Origin: Oscillospiraceae bacterium
Lineage (GTDB): Bacteria > Bacillota > Clostridia > Oscillospirales > Ruminococcaceae
Length of the DNA: 36,943 nt
Direction of reading: 5' to 3'
Assembly: GCA_028689635.1 (NCBI GenBank)
Contig: JAQVCU010000018.1
Span: 1 to 36,943, forward strand
The notes under the pieces were generated by a model, which was not told the origin of the DNA, made no database searches, and saw only the letters and a program-made list of their open reading frames with translations. The translations under genes and the position numbers were made by a program. Below are positions 26,293 through 34,072 of the stretch, piece after piece (the first letter of the stretch is position 1; each line of letters opens with the position of its first letter).

Positions 26293-26458
26293 GATAGAGG
26301 CGCGGTTTTCATCAGTACCTCCGGTTACGAGCCCCGTATGGGCGCTGCCGGTCGGGAAAGGGCGAACCGCCGAAGAGGATGCCGGTACGGCGGCACCGCT
26401 CTGGTTGCATGGCTGAACAAGCGTGGAACTGTCATCATGTGTGTGATGAAGAGCTATC
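26293..26458 (+). ncRNA. Lysine riboswitch (L box)
   Basis: The leader matches the lysine-riboswitch pattern: GATAGAGGCGCG at the 5' side (26293-26304), AGTA (26314-26317), GCCGAAG near 26368-26375, GCATGGCTG at 26407-26415, and GAGCTATC at the 3' end. GATAG (26293-26297) pairs with CTATC (26454-26458) to close helix P1. It precedes asd-dapA-dapB, the expected target. High lysine should favour the terminator at 26523-26545. A hairpin between them (26463-26491) is a candidate part of the switching platform. Confidence 0.92.
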
Positions 26459-26522
26459 GACTGCAAAAAACCGCCTTTTGGGCGGCTTTGCAGATCAATG
26501 TCTTTATTATATTGCAATGATG

Positions 26523-26545
26523 ACCGGTTTTCAACCGGTTTTTTT
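26523..26545 (+). terminator. Riboswitch-controlled terminator
   Basis: A 7-bp stem ACCGGTT/AACCGGT with a short loop is followed by T6, 65 nt after the riboswitch. It is the likely expression platform. Confidence 0.8.
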
Positions 26546-26714
26546 ATTGTCGCGATAAAAGCCGGAAGAAGAACGGGGAGCGCCGCTGTCCCGCCCTTTT
26601 CCGGTCATTTTTTTGTCCGGTTTTCCGCCGGAACGCATTCCCGCCCGCTTTTGTGCCCCGTGGGAATACAGCGGTAGAAAAGCCCTCAAAATTGTGAAAA
26701 CGGGGCGAAAAGGG

Positions 26715-26743
26715 GTCACAAACTGCGTTTTTTTCGCTATAAT
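26715..26743 (+). promoter_or_regulatory. Proximal promoter for asd
   Basis: GTCACA (26715-26720), a 17-bp spacer and consensus TATAAT (26738-26743), 83 bp before asd and downstream of the riboswitch terminator. A CCCGGC/GCCGGG hairpin lies in its leader (about 26777-26796). The stretch 26546-26714 has no gene. Confidence 0.65.
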
Positions 26744-26826
26744 AGCTACAAAGGCAATCGTTGCTTTCATTGTCTCCCGGCGACAATCTGCCGGGCAGGA
26801 TCCACAAACGACAAGGAGGTTCTATC

Positions 26827-27906
26827 ATGAAACAGTTTAACATTGGTATCGTCGGCGCCACCGGTATGGTTGGCCAAAGGTTCATCGCGCTGCTGGAAAA
26901 CCATCCCTGGTTCCATCCGGTGGTTTTGGCCGCTTCCCCCCGTTCCGCCGGAAAGACCTATGAAGAGGCCGTAGGCTCCCGCTGGGCCATGGACACCCCC
27001 ATCCCCGAAAAGATCAAAAAGATGGTGGTGTTGGACGCCGTGGCGGACAAAGAGAAAATTGCCGCCGCTGTGGATTTTATTTTCTGCGCGGTCGATATGA
27101 AAAAGGATGAGATCAAAGCGCTGGAGGAGGCCTATGCCCGTCTGGAATGCCCGGTCATCTCCAACAATTCCGCCCACCGCCACACTCCGGACGTTCCCAT
27201 GATCATTCCGGAGATCAATCCGGAGCACGCCGAAGTGATCCATGCGCAGCGAAAGCGCCTGGGCACCAAACGCGGTTTTATCGCCGTCAAATCCAACTGC
27301 TCCCTGCAAAGCTACGTCCCCGCCCTGCACCCCCTGATGAAATTCGGCGTCACCAAATCCCTTGCCTGCACCTATCAGGCCATTTCCGGCGCCGGAAAAA
27401 CCTTCCAGACCTGGCCGGAAATGAACGACAACGTGATCCCCTACATTGGCGGTGAAGAAGAAAAAAGCGAGCAGGAGCCGCTGAAGATCTGGGGTGCCCT
27501 GAAGGACGGGAAGATCGTAGAGGCCCAGGGCCCCGCCATCACCACCCAGTGCATCCGCGTCCCTGTTTCCAACGGCCATCTGGCCGCCGTATTCGTCTCC
27601 TTTGAGAAGAAACCCTCCATGGAGGAGATCAAAAAATGCTGGGCGGAGTTTTCCGGCGAGCCCCAGCGCCTTGGGCTTCCTCTGGCCCCCAAACAGTTCC
27701 TGCATTATTTTGAGGAAGACAACCGTCCCCAGACCGCTTTGGACCGCATGCTGGAAAAAGGCATGGCCGTCTCCATCGGCCGTCTGCGCCCCGACAGCCA
27801 GTACGATTACAAATTCGTCTGTCTCTCCCACAACACCCTGCGCGGCGCTGCCGGCGGCGGTGTTCTCATGGCCGAGCTGTTGGCCGCCAAAGGTTATCTC
27901 GACTAA
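26827..27906 (+). CDS. asd: Aspartate-semialdehyde dehydrogenase
   Basis: NADPH-dependent reduction of aspartyl-4-phosphate to aspartate semialdehyde, the branch-point of lysine, methionine and threonine synthesis, in the cytoplasm. The Rossmann motif GIVGATGMVGQRF is at 7-19, NNSAHRHTPDVPMIIPE around 113-129, and the catalytic Cys158 in KSNCSLQ. The long 359-residue form with SNCS and a long C-terminal region resembles the archaeal/fungal branch of the family rather than the short Gram-negative one. ATG 26827 has AAGGAGG 7 bp upstream; the earlier in-frame ATG at 26761 lacks one. First gene of the asd-dapA-dapB-ACT operon, under the lysine riboswitch and a second promoter. Confidence 0.95.
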   Translation: MKQFNIGIVGATGMVGQRFIALLENHPWFHPVVLAASPRSAGKTYEEAVGSRWAMDTPIPEKIKKMVVLDAVADKEKIAAAVDFIFCAVDMKKDEIKALEEAYARLECPVISNNSAHRHTPDVPMIIPEINPEHAEVIHAQRKRLGTKRGFIAVKSNCSLQSYVPALHPLMKFGVTKSLACTYQAISGAGKTFQTWPEMNDNVIPYIGGEEEKSEQEPLKIWGALKDGKIVEAQGPAITTQCIRVPVSNGHLAAVFVSFEKKPSMEEIKKCWAEFSGEPQRLGLPLAPKQFLHYFEEDNRPQTALDRMLEKGMAVSIGRLRPDSQYDYKFVCLSHNTLRGAAGGGVLMAELLAAKGYLD

Positions 27907-27909
27907 ATT

Positions 27910-27930
27910 CCGGCGGGGAGATTCCGCCGG
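27910..27930 (+). other. Intercistronic hairpin between asd and dapA
   Basis: The 7-bp stem CCGGCGG/CCGCCGG around GGAGATT has no T tract after it. It could stabilise or process the message; it is not a terminator. Confidence 0.55.
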
Positions 27931-27959
27931 GTAAAGCCTTTTGAAGGAGGAATATCCCC

Positions 27960-28850
27960 ATGAAAAAAACCGTATTTACCGGCGCTGCCACCGCCGTCGT
28001 CACCCCCATGAACCCCGATGGTTCCGTCAACTACCCCGTTCTCGGCAGGATTTTGGAGCACCAGATCGAAAACGGCATCGACGCCGTGGTCATCTGCGGC
28101 ACCACCGGAGAATCCTCCACTTTGACAGACAGCGAGCACGTGGGCGTCATCGCCTATGCGGCGGAGCAGGTCCATGGCCGGGTCCCGGTCATTGCCGGGG
28201 CTGGCTCCAACCACACCGATTACGCCGTCTGGCTTTCTAAGGAAGCGGAAAAGGCGGGGGCCGACGCCCTGCTTCAGGTAACGCCCTATTACAACAAAAC
28301 CTCCCAGGCTGGGCTTATCCGCCATTTTTCCGTCCTGGCGGACGCAACCTCCCTGCCCAACATTCTGTACAATGTTCCCAGCCGCACCGGGGTGGAGATC
28401 TCCCCCGCCACCTGCCAGGCCCTAAGCCGCCATCCCAACATCGTGGCGGTCAAGGAGGCCTGCGGCAGCATCTCTAAAGTGGCCCAGGTGGCCGCCCTGT
28501 GCGGAGAGGATCTGGCGATCTACTCCGGCAACGACGACCAGATCGTCCCCATCCTTTCCCTGGGTGGAAAAGGGGTCATTTCGGTGCTCTCCAACCTGAT
28601 GCCCCGGGAGACCCACGAGATCTGTTCTCTCTTTTTTGATGGGCACGTTCGGGAATCCGCCGCTTTGCAGCTGCGCCTGCTGCCTCTGATCGACGCCCTG
28701 TTCTCCGACGTCAACCCCATTCCCGTCAAGGAGGCCATGAACTTGGCCGGGTGGGCCGCCGGAAAATGCCGGATGCCCCTTGTCCCCATGGAACCCGCCG
28801 CCAAAGAAGCCCTTCGCCTGGAAATGGGCCGGGTGGGCCTTTTGGTCTAA
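27960..28850 (+). CDS. dapA: 4-hydroxy-tetrahydrodipicolinate synthase
   Basis: Condenses pyruvate with aspartate semialdehyde, the committed step to diaminopimelate and lysine. Class I aldolase-type TIM barrel: GTAVVTPM-type start (here ATAVVTPM), GTTGESSTLT at 48-56, the YYNKTSQAGL loop (110-119), Tyr137 in ILYNVPSRTG, and the Schiff-base lysine Lys165 in VAVKEACG. 296 residues, normal length. ATG 27960 is preceded by AAGGAGG. It lies 53 bp after asd, with a small hairpin between, and 28 bp before dapB. Confidence 0.97.
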   Translation: MKKTVFTGAATAVVTPMNPDGSVNYPVLGRILEHQIENGIDAVVICGTTGESSTLTDSEHVGVIAYAAEQVHGRVPVIAGAGSNHTDYAVWLSKEAEKAGADALLQVTPYYNKTSQAGLIRHFSVLADATSLPNILYNVPSRTGVEISPATCQALSRHPNIVAVKEACGSISKVAQVAALCGEDLAIYSGNDDQIVPILSLGGKGVISVLSNLMPRETHEICSLFFDGHVRESAALQLRLLPLIDALFSDVNPIPVKEAMNLAGWAAGKCRMPLVPMEPAAKEALRLEMGRVGLLV

Positions 28851-28878
28851 CGTCAGCTTTTTACGGGAGGTTTTTGCC

Positions 28879-29643
28879 ATGTACCGCATCATCCTAAGCG
28901 GATGTTTTGGCCGGATGGGACGGGAGATCGCGTCCCTGGCCCGGGAACGGGGCGATTGCGCCGTTGCGGCAGGTATCGACCGGGCCTCCGGCCAGGCCGG
29001 TTACCCCGTCTTTGCCCGCCCGGAGGACTGCGATGTCCCCGCCGACTGCATCGTCGATTTTTCTCACCCCTCCCTGCTGGAGGGGGTTCTTTCCCTGGCG
29101 GAAAAGCGCCGCATCCCCGCGGTGCTCTGCACCACCGGCTGCTCTGAAGAGCAGATCGCGCGCATCCGGCGGGCGTCGGAAGTGATCCCGGTGTTTTTTT
29201 CCGCTAACATGTCCCTGGGCGTAAACCTGCTGGCGGCTCTGGCTCAAAAGGCCGCCGCCGTGTTGGGCCAGGGCTTTGATGTGGAAATCGTGGAAAAGCA
29301 CCACAACCAAAAGTTGGACGCCCCCAGCGGGACCGCCCTGCTGCTGGCCGGCGCCGTCTCCTCCGCCCTGCCGGAGGAGGTCCGTTATGTCTACGACCGC
29401 CACAGCGTGCGGGAAAAGCGCAGCAAAGCCGAGATCGGCATCCACTCTGTCCGCGGCGGCACCATCGTGGGCGACCACGACGTTATTTTTGCCGGCCCGG
29501 ATGAAGTGATCACCCTATCCCACCATGCGGCCAGCCGCCAGGTCTTCGCTGCCGGCGCCCTTCGCGCCGCTCTCTTCCTTCAGGGGGCGGAGCCGGGACT
29601 TTATGATATGGGCCGTCTTATTGAATCAGGAGGTGCACAATGA
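28879..29643 (+). CDS. dapB: 4-hydroxy-tetrahydrodipicolinate reductase
   Basis: NAD(P)H-dependent reductase that makes tetrahydrodipicolinate in the lysine/diaminopimelate pathway. The nucleotide motif GCFGRMGREI is at 8-17, followed by DFSHP, the ANMSLGVNLL segment, and the catalytic motif EIVEKHHNQKLDAPSGTA. The C-terminus has the family HHAASR and FAAGALRAA. The product has 254 residues, normal. I choose ATG 28879 because GGGAGG lies 8 bp upstream and the homologous N-terminus starts here. The next gene overlaps it by 4 bp (ATGA), so the two are translationally coupled. Confidence 0.97.
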   Translation: MYRIILSGCFGRMGREIASLARERGDCAVAAGIDRASGQAGYPVFARPEDCDVPADCIVDFSHPSLLEGVLSLAEKRRIPAVLCTTGCSEEQIARIRRASEVIPVFFSANMSLGVNLLAALAQKAAAVLGQGFDVEIVEKHHNQKLDAPSGTALLLAGAVSSALPEEVRYVYDRHSVREKRSKAEIGIHSVRGGTIVGDHDVIFAGPDEVITLSHHAASRQVFAAGALRAALFLQGAEPGLYDMGRLIESGGAQ

Positions 29644-30119
29644 ACGGAGTCAGCCAAATCTCCCTTTTGGAGGATGTCAGCCTGGTGACCTTTCACCAGA
29701 TCCCCGCAGATCTGCTCTTTTTGGGGGAAGTTCTGCAGGAATTTGCCCGGGAGAAGGTCAATATCGATATGATCTCTCAATCCGCCCCCACCGGCGGCCA
29801 TGTCAGCGTCTCCTTTACCGTGCCCAGCGGGGAGCTTCCCCAGGTGCTCACGGTGATCGGCCTGATCCGCAAGAAATACCCGGCCGCCAAGCCTTTTGTG
29901 GCCAGCGGCAACAGCAAGGTGGCCCTTTACGGCAATGAAATGAAGGATATGTACGGCGTAGCCGCCGCCGCTATCCGGGCTGTAGCCGCCTCCGGCGGTG
30001 AAGTGACCATGATCACCACCTCCGAAGTGGATATTTCCCTGCTTATGACCGACTGCCATCTGGAAGATGCCCTTGCCGCCCTGGAGGCGGAATTTGGCGT
30101 TCACTGCACCAAAGCGTAA
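29640..30119 (+). CDS. Free-standing aspartokinase-like ACT-domain protein
   Basis: A 159-residue protein with two ACT-like domains (about 10-80 and 88-155) resembling the regulatory C-terminus of aspartate kinase. VNIDMISQSAPTGGHVSVSFTV is cut here to its key piece, NIDMISQS with VSVSFTV, the lysine/threonine-sensing signature. The second domain has the MYGVAAAAIRAV and ISLLM pattern. There is no kinase domain. ATG 29640 overlaps dapB by 4 bp, so it belongs to the lysine operon. A plausible job is lysine sensing, alone or as a separate regulatory subunit of an aspartate kinase encoded elsewhere; that is inference. A terminator follows directly. Confidence 0.85.
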   Translation: MNGVSQISLLEDVSLVTFHQIPADLLFLGEVLQEFAREKVNIDMISQSAPTGGHVSVSFTVPSGELPQVLTVIGLIRKKYPAAKPFVASGNSKVALYGNEMKDMYGVAAAAIRAVAASGGEVTMITTSEVDISLLMTDCHLEDALAALEAEFGVHCTKA

Positions 30120-30125
30120 CTGACA

Positions 30126-30170
30126 AAAGACCGGCGGAGGCTTTTCTCAAAGCCCCGCCGGTCTTTTTTT
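30126..30170 (+). terminator. Terminator of the lysine operon
   Basis: A 10-bp outer stem AGACCGGCGG/CCGCCGGTCT has an inner GGCTTT/AAAGCC stem and is followed by T7. Confidence 0.92.
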
Positions 30171-30259
30171 GTAACGTCTGGCCCGCGCAAAAAGTGGGGG
30201 AACGGGCCTTTGCCCGGCGCTGTCGCCGAGGCGGCAAAAACTACGGCACCGCCCTGCGC

Positions 30260-30697
30260 TCACGCCCCTGTGAGGATACGGAACCGGCACTGCGGCGCAC
30301 CCTCCCGGATGGTGGCGATCTTCTCCACCCGCACCGGCATACCCGGGCACAGATCCTCCATCACAAAAAGGACGCTTTGGCGGGAGCACTCGCAGATACA
30401 CGCCGAGCGAACGCCTCCTTCGGCGCAAAGGTCGCACAGGCACCGCGGGAAGATCAGCTCGTATTCCCGGCCCGGCTCCACCACGCGCCCCTCCACCTGG
30501 CCCGGTGTGGATGTCTCCGCAAAAAAGCGGTCAAGATCCTCCCCGGCGTCCTGAAAACGCCGCCGGTACCAATCCAGCACGCCGGTCTCCGCACAGCGCC
30601 GCCCGCAGTTTCTCAGCACCCGGGCCTGGATCTCCGGTTCCATCTCCTCCAGGCCATCGGTGAGCCAGCGCGCCCATTCCATGCAAAAATCCGCCAT
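30260..30697 (-). CDS. Small Cys-rich protein of unknown function
   Basis: I do not recognise this 145-residue protein with confidence. It has an N-terminal helical part (MEWARWLTDGLEEM, then a Cys pair in RNCGRRC) and a C-terminal half with many cysteines: CLCDLC, CICECS and QCRF. The spacing suggests metal or Fe-S binding. It loosely recalls small clostridial proteins whose C-terminal half reads as a Cys-lined ligand-binding fold. ATG 30697 has AAAGGAAGG upstream; the frame is open to 30766, but that part lies over the promoter and GC-rich leader. It has its own promoter, divergent from that of the MATE exporter. Confidence 0.6.
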   Translation of the reverse strand: MADFCMEWARWLTDGLEEMEPEIQARVLRNCGRRCAETGVLDWYRRRFQDAGEDLDRFFAETSTPGQVEGRVVEPGREYELIFPRCLCDLCAEGGVRSACICECSRQSVLFVMEDLCPGMPVRVEKIATIREGAPQCRFRILTGA

Positions 30698-30747
30698 TTT
30701 TCCCGCTTCCTTCCTTTGGCGGGTGCAAACCGCCTTCCTTCGCCCCC

Positions 30748-30776
30748 ATGATAGCACACCCTTCACCGGCGTGCAA
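30748..30776 (-). promoter_or_regulatory. Promoter for the Cys-rich protein gene
   Basis: On the minus strand, TTGCAC (30771-30776), a 17-bp spacer and TATCAT (30748-30753). Confidence 0.68.
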
Positions 30777-30797
30777 GAAACTGCTTTGGGGATGGGT

Positions 30798-30826
30798 TTG
30801 ACATTTCGGTCCTCCTCTGCTATAAT
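30798..30826 (+). promoter_or_regulatory. Promoter for MATE exporter
   Basis: Perfect TTGACA (30798-30803), a 17-bp spacer and perfect TATAAT (30821-30826). It is the strongest promoter in the window. Confidence 0.9.
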
Positions 30827-30832
30827 CTTAAA

Positions 30833-30957
30833 AAAATAATCGATGCCTCTGTGCCGCCGGGTATGGAGGTTTTGCGTCGGATTTTCCTGTCGTTAGGCCT
30901 TTGAAGACAGGGAGGTTTGGCGCTTGTTTTTTGTGCCGGTGTTTTAGGGAGGTTTTC
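30833..30957 (+). other. Structured leader of the MATE gene
   Basis: About 125 nt of untranslated leader. One hairpin pairs CCTGTC (30886-30891) with GACAGG (30906-30911) around a 14-nt loop containing the palindrome AGGCCT. I cannot match it to a known riboswitch class and see no clear terminator. Confidence 0.4.
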
Positions 30958-32274
30958 ATGGATCGTTCCGCCCGTCTTGGGGAGTTTCTCCGCTACGCCA
31001 TTTTCCAGACCCTGGGGATGCTGGGGCTCTCCTGCTACATCTTAGCCGATACCTATTTTGTCGCCAACCGCCTGGGCGCCCAGGGGCTGGCCGCGCTCAA
31101 CCTTGCCATTCCCGTCTATAGCTTTATCCACGGCTGTGGGCTGATGCTGGGGATGGGCGGCGCCACCGCTTTTTCTGTTTTGCAGGCGCAGGGGGAGCAG
31201 CGGCGCGCCCGGCGGCTGTTCTCCTGCACCCTGTGCCTGGCGGGCGGCTTTGCCCTTGTGTTTGTGCTGTTCGGCCTTTTTGCGGCGGATCCCATCGCCG
31301 CCCTTCTGGGGGCGGGGGAGGATGTTTTTGAAATGGCCCGCTCCTACTTAACGGTGCTGCTGCTGTTTTCCCCGGCGTTTCTTGCCAACGACGTGCTTCT
31401 CTGCTTTGTCCGCAACGACGGAAACCCCGGCCTTGCCATGGCTTCCATGCTGGCGGGCAGCCTGCTGAATATTCTGCTGGATTATCTCTTTCTCTACTCG
31501 CTGCAGCTGGGCATTTTCGGCGCCGCCCTGGCTACCGGCGCCTCCCCCGTGGCGGGGCTGTTCCTGCTGGCCTTTCACCGCCGCAGCAAGACAAACACCC
31601 TTCGTCTTTTGGCCCCCGCCCCGTTGGGGGAGGCGCTCCGGAGCATCCTGTCCCTGGGCCTGCCCTCCCTGGTAGCGGAGTTTTCCTCCGGCCTTGTGAT
31701 CGTGGCTTTTAACCGCATCATTTCCGGGCTGGAGGGCAGCGTGGGCGTAGCGGCTTATGGCGTGGTGGCCAATCTCTCTTTGGTGGTCATGGCCGTTTTC
31801 ACCGGCGTCGCCCAAGGCGCCCAGCCGCTGCTGAGCCGCGCCCACGGCCGCGGAGAGAAAAAGGCCGCGGGCCAGGTGTTTTTTTATGCGGCGTGTACGC
31901 TGCTGCTGCTTTCCGCAGGCCTTTACGCGGCGCTGTTCTGTTTTTCCGGGCCTCTTGTGGGCCTGTTTAACGGCGAAGGCTCCCCTCGCCTGCAGGAGCT
32001 TGCTGTTTCCGGCCTGCGGTTTTATTTTTCCGGCCTGTTCTTCGCCGCCTTTAACCTTTTGGCCTGCGCCTTTCTGCCGTCGGTGGAAAAGGCCGCCCCC
32101 GCCCATTGGATCTCCCTTTTGCGCGGTATCCTTCTGATCCTTCCCGCCGCGTGGGGGCTCTCCCGCCTGGCCAGGATGACCGGCGTCTGGCTGGCTTTCC
32201 CCCTCACCGACGCGGCTGTATTCCTCCTCTCCGTCTTTTTTTGCCGGCGGGAGCTGCGCCGCGCCCCGTCTTGA
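30958..32274 (+). CDS. MATE-family efflux transporter
   Basis: Multidrug/metabolite exporter of the MATE family in the cytoplasmic membrane, usually driven by Na+ or H+. The product has 438 residues and about twelve hydrophobic segments. Typical features: LSCYILADTYFVANRLG in helix 1-2, AIPVYSFIHGCGLMLGMGGATAFSV in helix 2 (key part GMGGATA), FVRNDGNPGLAM, and the second-half repeat SLGLPSLVAEFSSGL and GVAQGAQPLLSRAHG. ATG 30958 is preceded by AGGGAGG; the frame is open from 30901 but that stretch is leader. It has a consensus promoter and a long leader, so post-transcriptional control is possible. The next gene follows 73 bp later. Confidence 0.92.
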   Translation: MDRSARLGEFLRYAIFQTLGMLGLSCYILADTYFVANRLGAQGLAALNLAIPVYSFIHGCGLMLGMGGATAFSVLQAQGEQRRARRLFSCTLCLAGGFALVFVLFGLFAADPIAALLGAGEDVFEMARSYLTVLLLFSPAFLANDVLLCFVRNDGNPGLAMASMLAGSLLNILLDYLFLYSLQLGIFGAALATGASPVAGLFLLAFHRRSKTNTLRLLAPAPLGEALRSILSLGLPSLVAEFSSGLVIVAFNRIISGLEGSVGVAAYGVVANLSLVVMAVFTGVAQGAQPLLSRAHGRGEKKAAGQVFFYAACTLLLLSAGLYAALFCFSGPLVGLFNGEGSPRLQELAVSGLRFYFSGLFFAAFNLLACAFLPSVEKAAPAHWISLLRGILLILPAAWGLSRLARMTGVWLAFPLTDAAVFLLSVFFCRRELRRAPS

Positions 32275-32347
32275 CCGTTTCATCCGCTTTTTTGGGGGAT
32301 CTTCCCCCGTATCATTTGTTTGATAAGACAACAAGGAGGCTATTTCT

Positions 32348-33037
32348 ATGGATCATTTTTTCTACAAAGGCCTGAAGACGGAGGGAAACCGCCGCATCCT
32401 CAAAGTCAACATCCTGCCGGAAAAGACCTGCAACTTTGACTGCATCTTCTGCCCCATCGGCCGCGCCCGCAAAGGGGATTCTATGCTCTCCTTCGGCAGC
32501 CTTGCCGCCCCCTTGGCGGAGCTGGCAAAAGAGATGGAGCTCACCGGGGCGGATACCGTCTTTCTCAATTCCAGCGGCGAAGCCCTGCTGCACCAGGGCA
32601 TTGGCGAGATCATCAATTTCATCCATTCCAAAGGGCGGGCCGTGCGCCTGCTGACCAACGGCTACCTGTTGGGAAGAGAGCCGTTTGCAAAGATCGCCCG
32701 GCGCTGCGAAGAGATCTTCTGCGAGATCAAGGTCATCACGGAGGAGGATTTTCAAAAGGCCCAGCGGCCGGTGGATGGCTACACCCTGGCGGAATACATC
32801 GCCAACATGGAGGCTTTCCGCCGCGGCTTTCAGGGCGGCGTTATCTTTGAAGTCACCATCATCAAAGGCTACAACGATAGCGACAGCGCTGTCCAAAAGC
32901 TTCAGGATGTGGTGCGCCGCCTCTCCCCCACCGTCCTGCGCATTGCCCGCATGGACGAAGAACCCTTCCGAAAAACGCTCGACATAACGGACGAGCGCTT
33001 CGCCGAGATCTCCGCACAGCTGCGCGCCGCCCTTTAA
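32348..33037 (+). CDS. Radical SAM protein (small, COG0731-like)
   Basis: A 229-residue radical SAM enzyme. The cluster motif is Cys28-x3-Cys32-x2-Cys35 in KTCNFDCIFCPIG. A glycine-rich NSSGEALLH segment and LLTNGYLL follow, as in the family's SAM-binding strands. It resembles the COG0731 group of Fe-S oxidoreductases, related to tRNA wybutosine enzymes, but is shorter than most and the substrate cannot be inferred. ATG 32348 has AAGGAGG 9 bp upstream. It lies 73 bp after the MATE gene and may be co-transcribed; a GGGGG/CCCCC hairpin in the gap lacks a T tract. Confidence 0.85.
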   Translation: MDHFFYKGLKTEGNRRILKVNILPEKTCNFDCIFCPIGRARKGDSMLSFGSLAAPLAELAKEMELTGADTVFLNSSGEALLHQGIGEIINFIHSKGRAVRLLTNGYLLGREPFAKIARRCEEIFCEIKVITEEDFQKAQRPVDGYTLAEYIANMEAFRRGFQGGVIFEVTIIKGYNDSDSAVQKLQDVVRRLSPTVLRIARMDEEPFRKTLDITDERFAEISAQLRAAL

Positions 33038-33054
33038 AAGCGCCCGCCTGGGGC

Positions 33055-33083
33055 TGGAAATCCTTCGGTTTTTGTAGTACACT
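33055..33083 (+). promoter_or_regulatory. Possible promoter for patatin-like gene
   Basis: TGGAAA (33055-33060), a 17-bp spacer and TACACT (33078-33083). Both boxes match the consensus at four of six positions. Confidence 0.45.
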
Positions 33084-33114
33084 GGGGAAAGAAATTCTTT
33101 CTGTGAGGTAAACG

Positions 33115-33969
33115 ATGAAAACAGGTTTGGTTCTGGAGGGCGGCGGTATGCGCGGCCTTTATACCATCGGTGTGCTGGATGCTTTTATGGACGCCGGGGT
33201 CTCTTTCGATTATGTGGTCGGCGTTTCCGCCGGCGCCTGCAACGGCGTTTCCTATCTTTCCGGGCAGCGCGGGCGCAATCTGCGCATCGATCTTGCTTAT
33301 GGGTCGGATAAACGCTACGTAAGCCTGCGCAATTTTTTCAAAACCGGTTCCATGTTTGGGATGGATTTTATTTTTGACGAGATCCCCCACAAGCTGGATC
33401 TCTTCGATTACGACGCTTTTTTTGCCAATCCCTGCGAATTCGTCACCGGCGTTACCGATGTCGAGACCGGCGGGCCCGTCTATTTTGACAAATCCCATCT
33501 GCGGCCCAACGACTGTACCATTCTGCGCGCTTCTTCCGCCATCCCCATTTTCTCTCCCATGGTGGAATATGCGGGAAAAAAGTATCTGGACGGCGGCACC
33601 TCCGACCCCATCCCGGTGAAAAAAGCTTTGGAGGACGGCTGCTCCCGGGTGGTGGTGGTGCTTACCCAGGCCCGGGACTACATAAAAAAGCCCGAATCCT
33701 TCCGGCCTGTCTATCGTCACCTCTTTCGGAAATTCCCCGCCATGGTGGAGACCCTCGACCATCGGTACGAGGCTTACAACGCTTCCACCGCCTTTGTGCG
33801 GGAGTTAGAGGCCCAGGGACGCGCCCTGGTCATCGCCCCGGATACTTCCCTTGGCATGAGCCGTTTTGAGCACGACCCCGAAAAATTCAAAGAGGTTTAT
33901 GCCCGGGGCCTGAAGGACAGCCAAAAACAGTTTGACGCCCTTCGGGAATTTTTAAGCGCCGCAGTTTGA
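33115..33969 (+). CDS. Patatin-like phospholipase
   Basis: Ser-Asp dyad lipid acyl hydrolase. The oxyanion loop GGGMRG is at 9-14, the nucleophile Ser38 in GVSAG (36-40), and the dyad Asp159 in YLDGGTSDPIP. It resembles the bacterial YjjU/RssA-like patatins of about 280-300 residues; this one has 284. There is no signal peptide, so it is probably cytoplasmic or peripheral on the membrane. ATG 33115 is preceded by GAGG. The substrate is unknown: phospholipid or lysophospholipid turnover is the usual suggestion. Two terminators follow. Confidence 0.93.
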   Translation: MKTGLVLEGGGMRGLYTIGVLDAFMDAGVSFDYVVGVSAGACNGVSYLSGQRGRNLRIDLAYGSDKRYVSLRNFFKTGSMFGMDFIFDEIPHKLDLFDYDAFFANPCEFVTGVTDVETGGPVYFDKSHLRPNDCTILRASSAIPIFSPMVEYAGKKYLDGGTSDPIPVKKALEDGCSRVVVVLTQARDYIKKPESFRPVYRHLFRKFPAMVETLDHRYEAYNASTAFVRELEAQGRALVIAPDTSLGMSRFEHDPEKFKEVYARGLKDSQKQFDALREFLSAAV

Positions 33970-33980
33970 TCCCGCGCTTA

Positions 33981-34005
33981 GGGGCCGCTTTTGCCCCCTT
34001 TTTTT
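33981..34005 (+). terminator. Terminator after patatin-like gene
   Basis: The 5-bp stem GGGGC/GCCCC is followed by a long T tract. It is backed up by the next hairpin. Confidence 0.65.
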
Positions 34006-34011
34006 ACAGAC

Positions 34012-34042
34012 AAAAAGCCCGCCTATAAAAGGCGGGCTTTTT
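34012..34042. terminator. Bidirectional terminator between patatin and SIS genes
   Basis: A perfect 12-bp stem, AAAAAGCCCGCC with its complement, around TATAAAA. It has T5 on both strands, so it also ends the minus-strand SIS gene. Confidence 0.93.
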
Positions 34043-34072
34043 GCGTATATTGGATATTTCTGTGAAAGCGGA

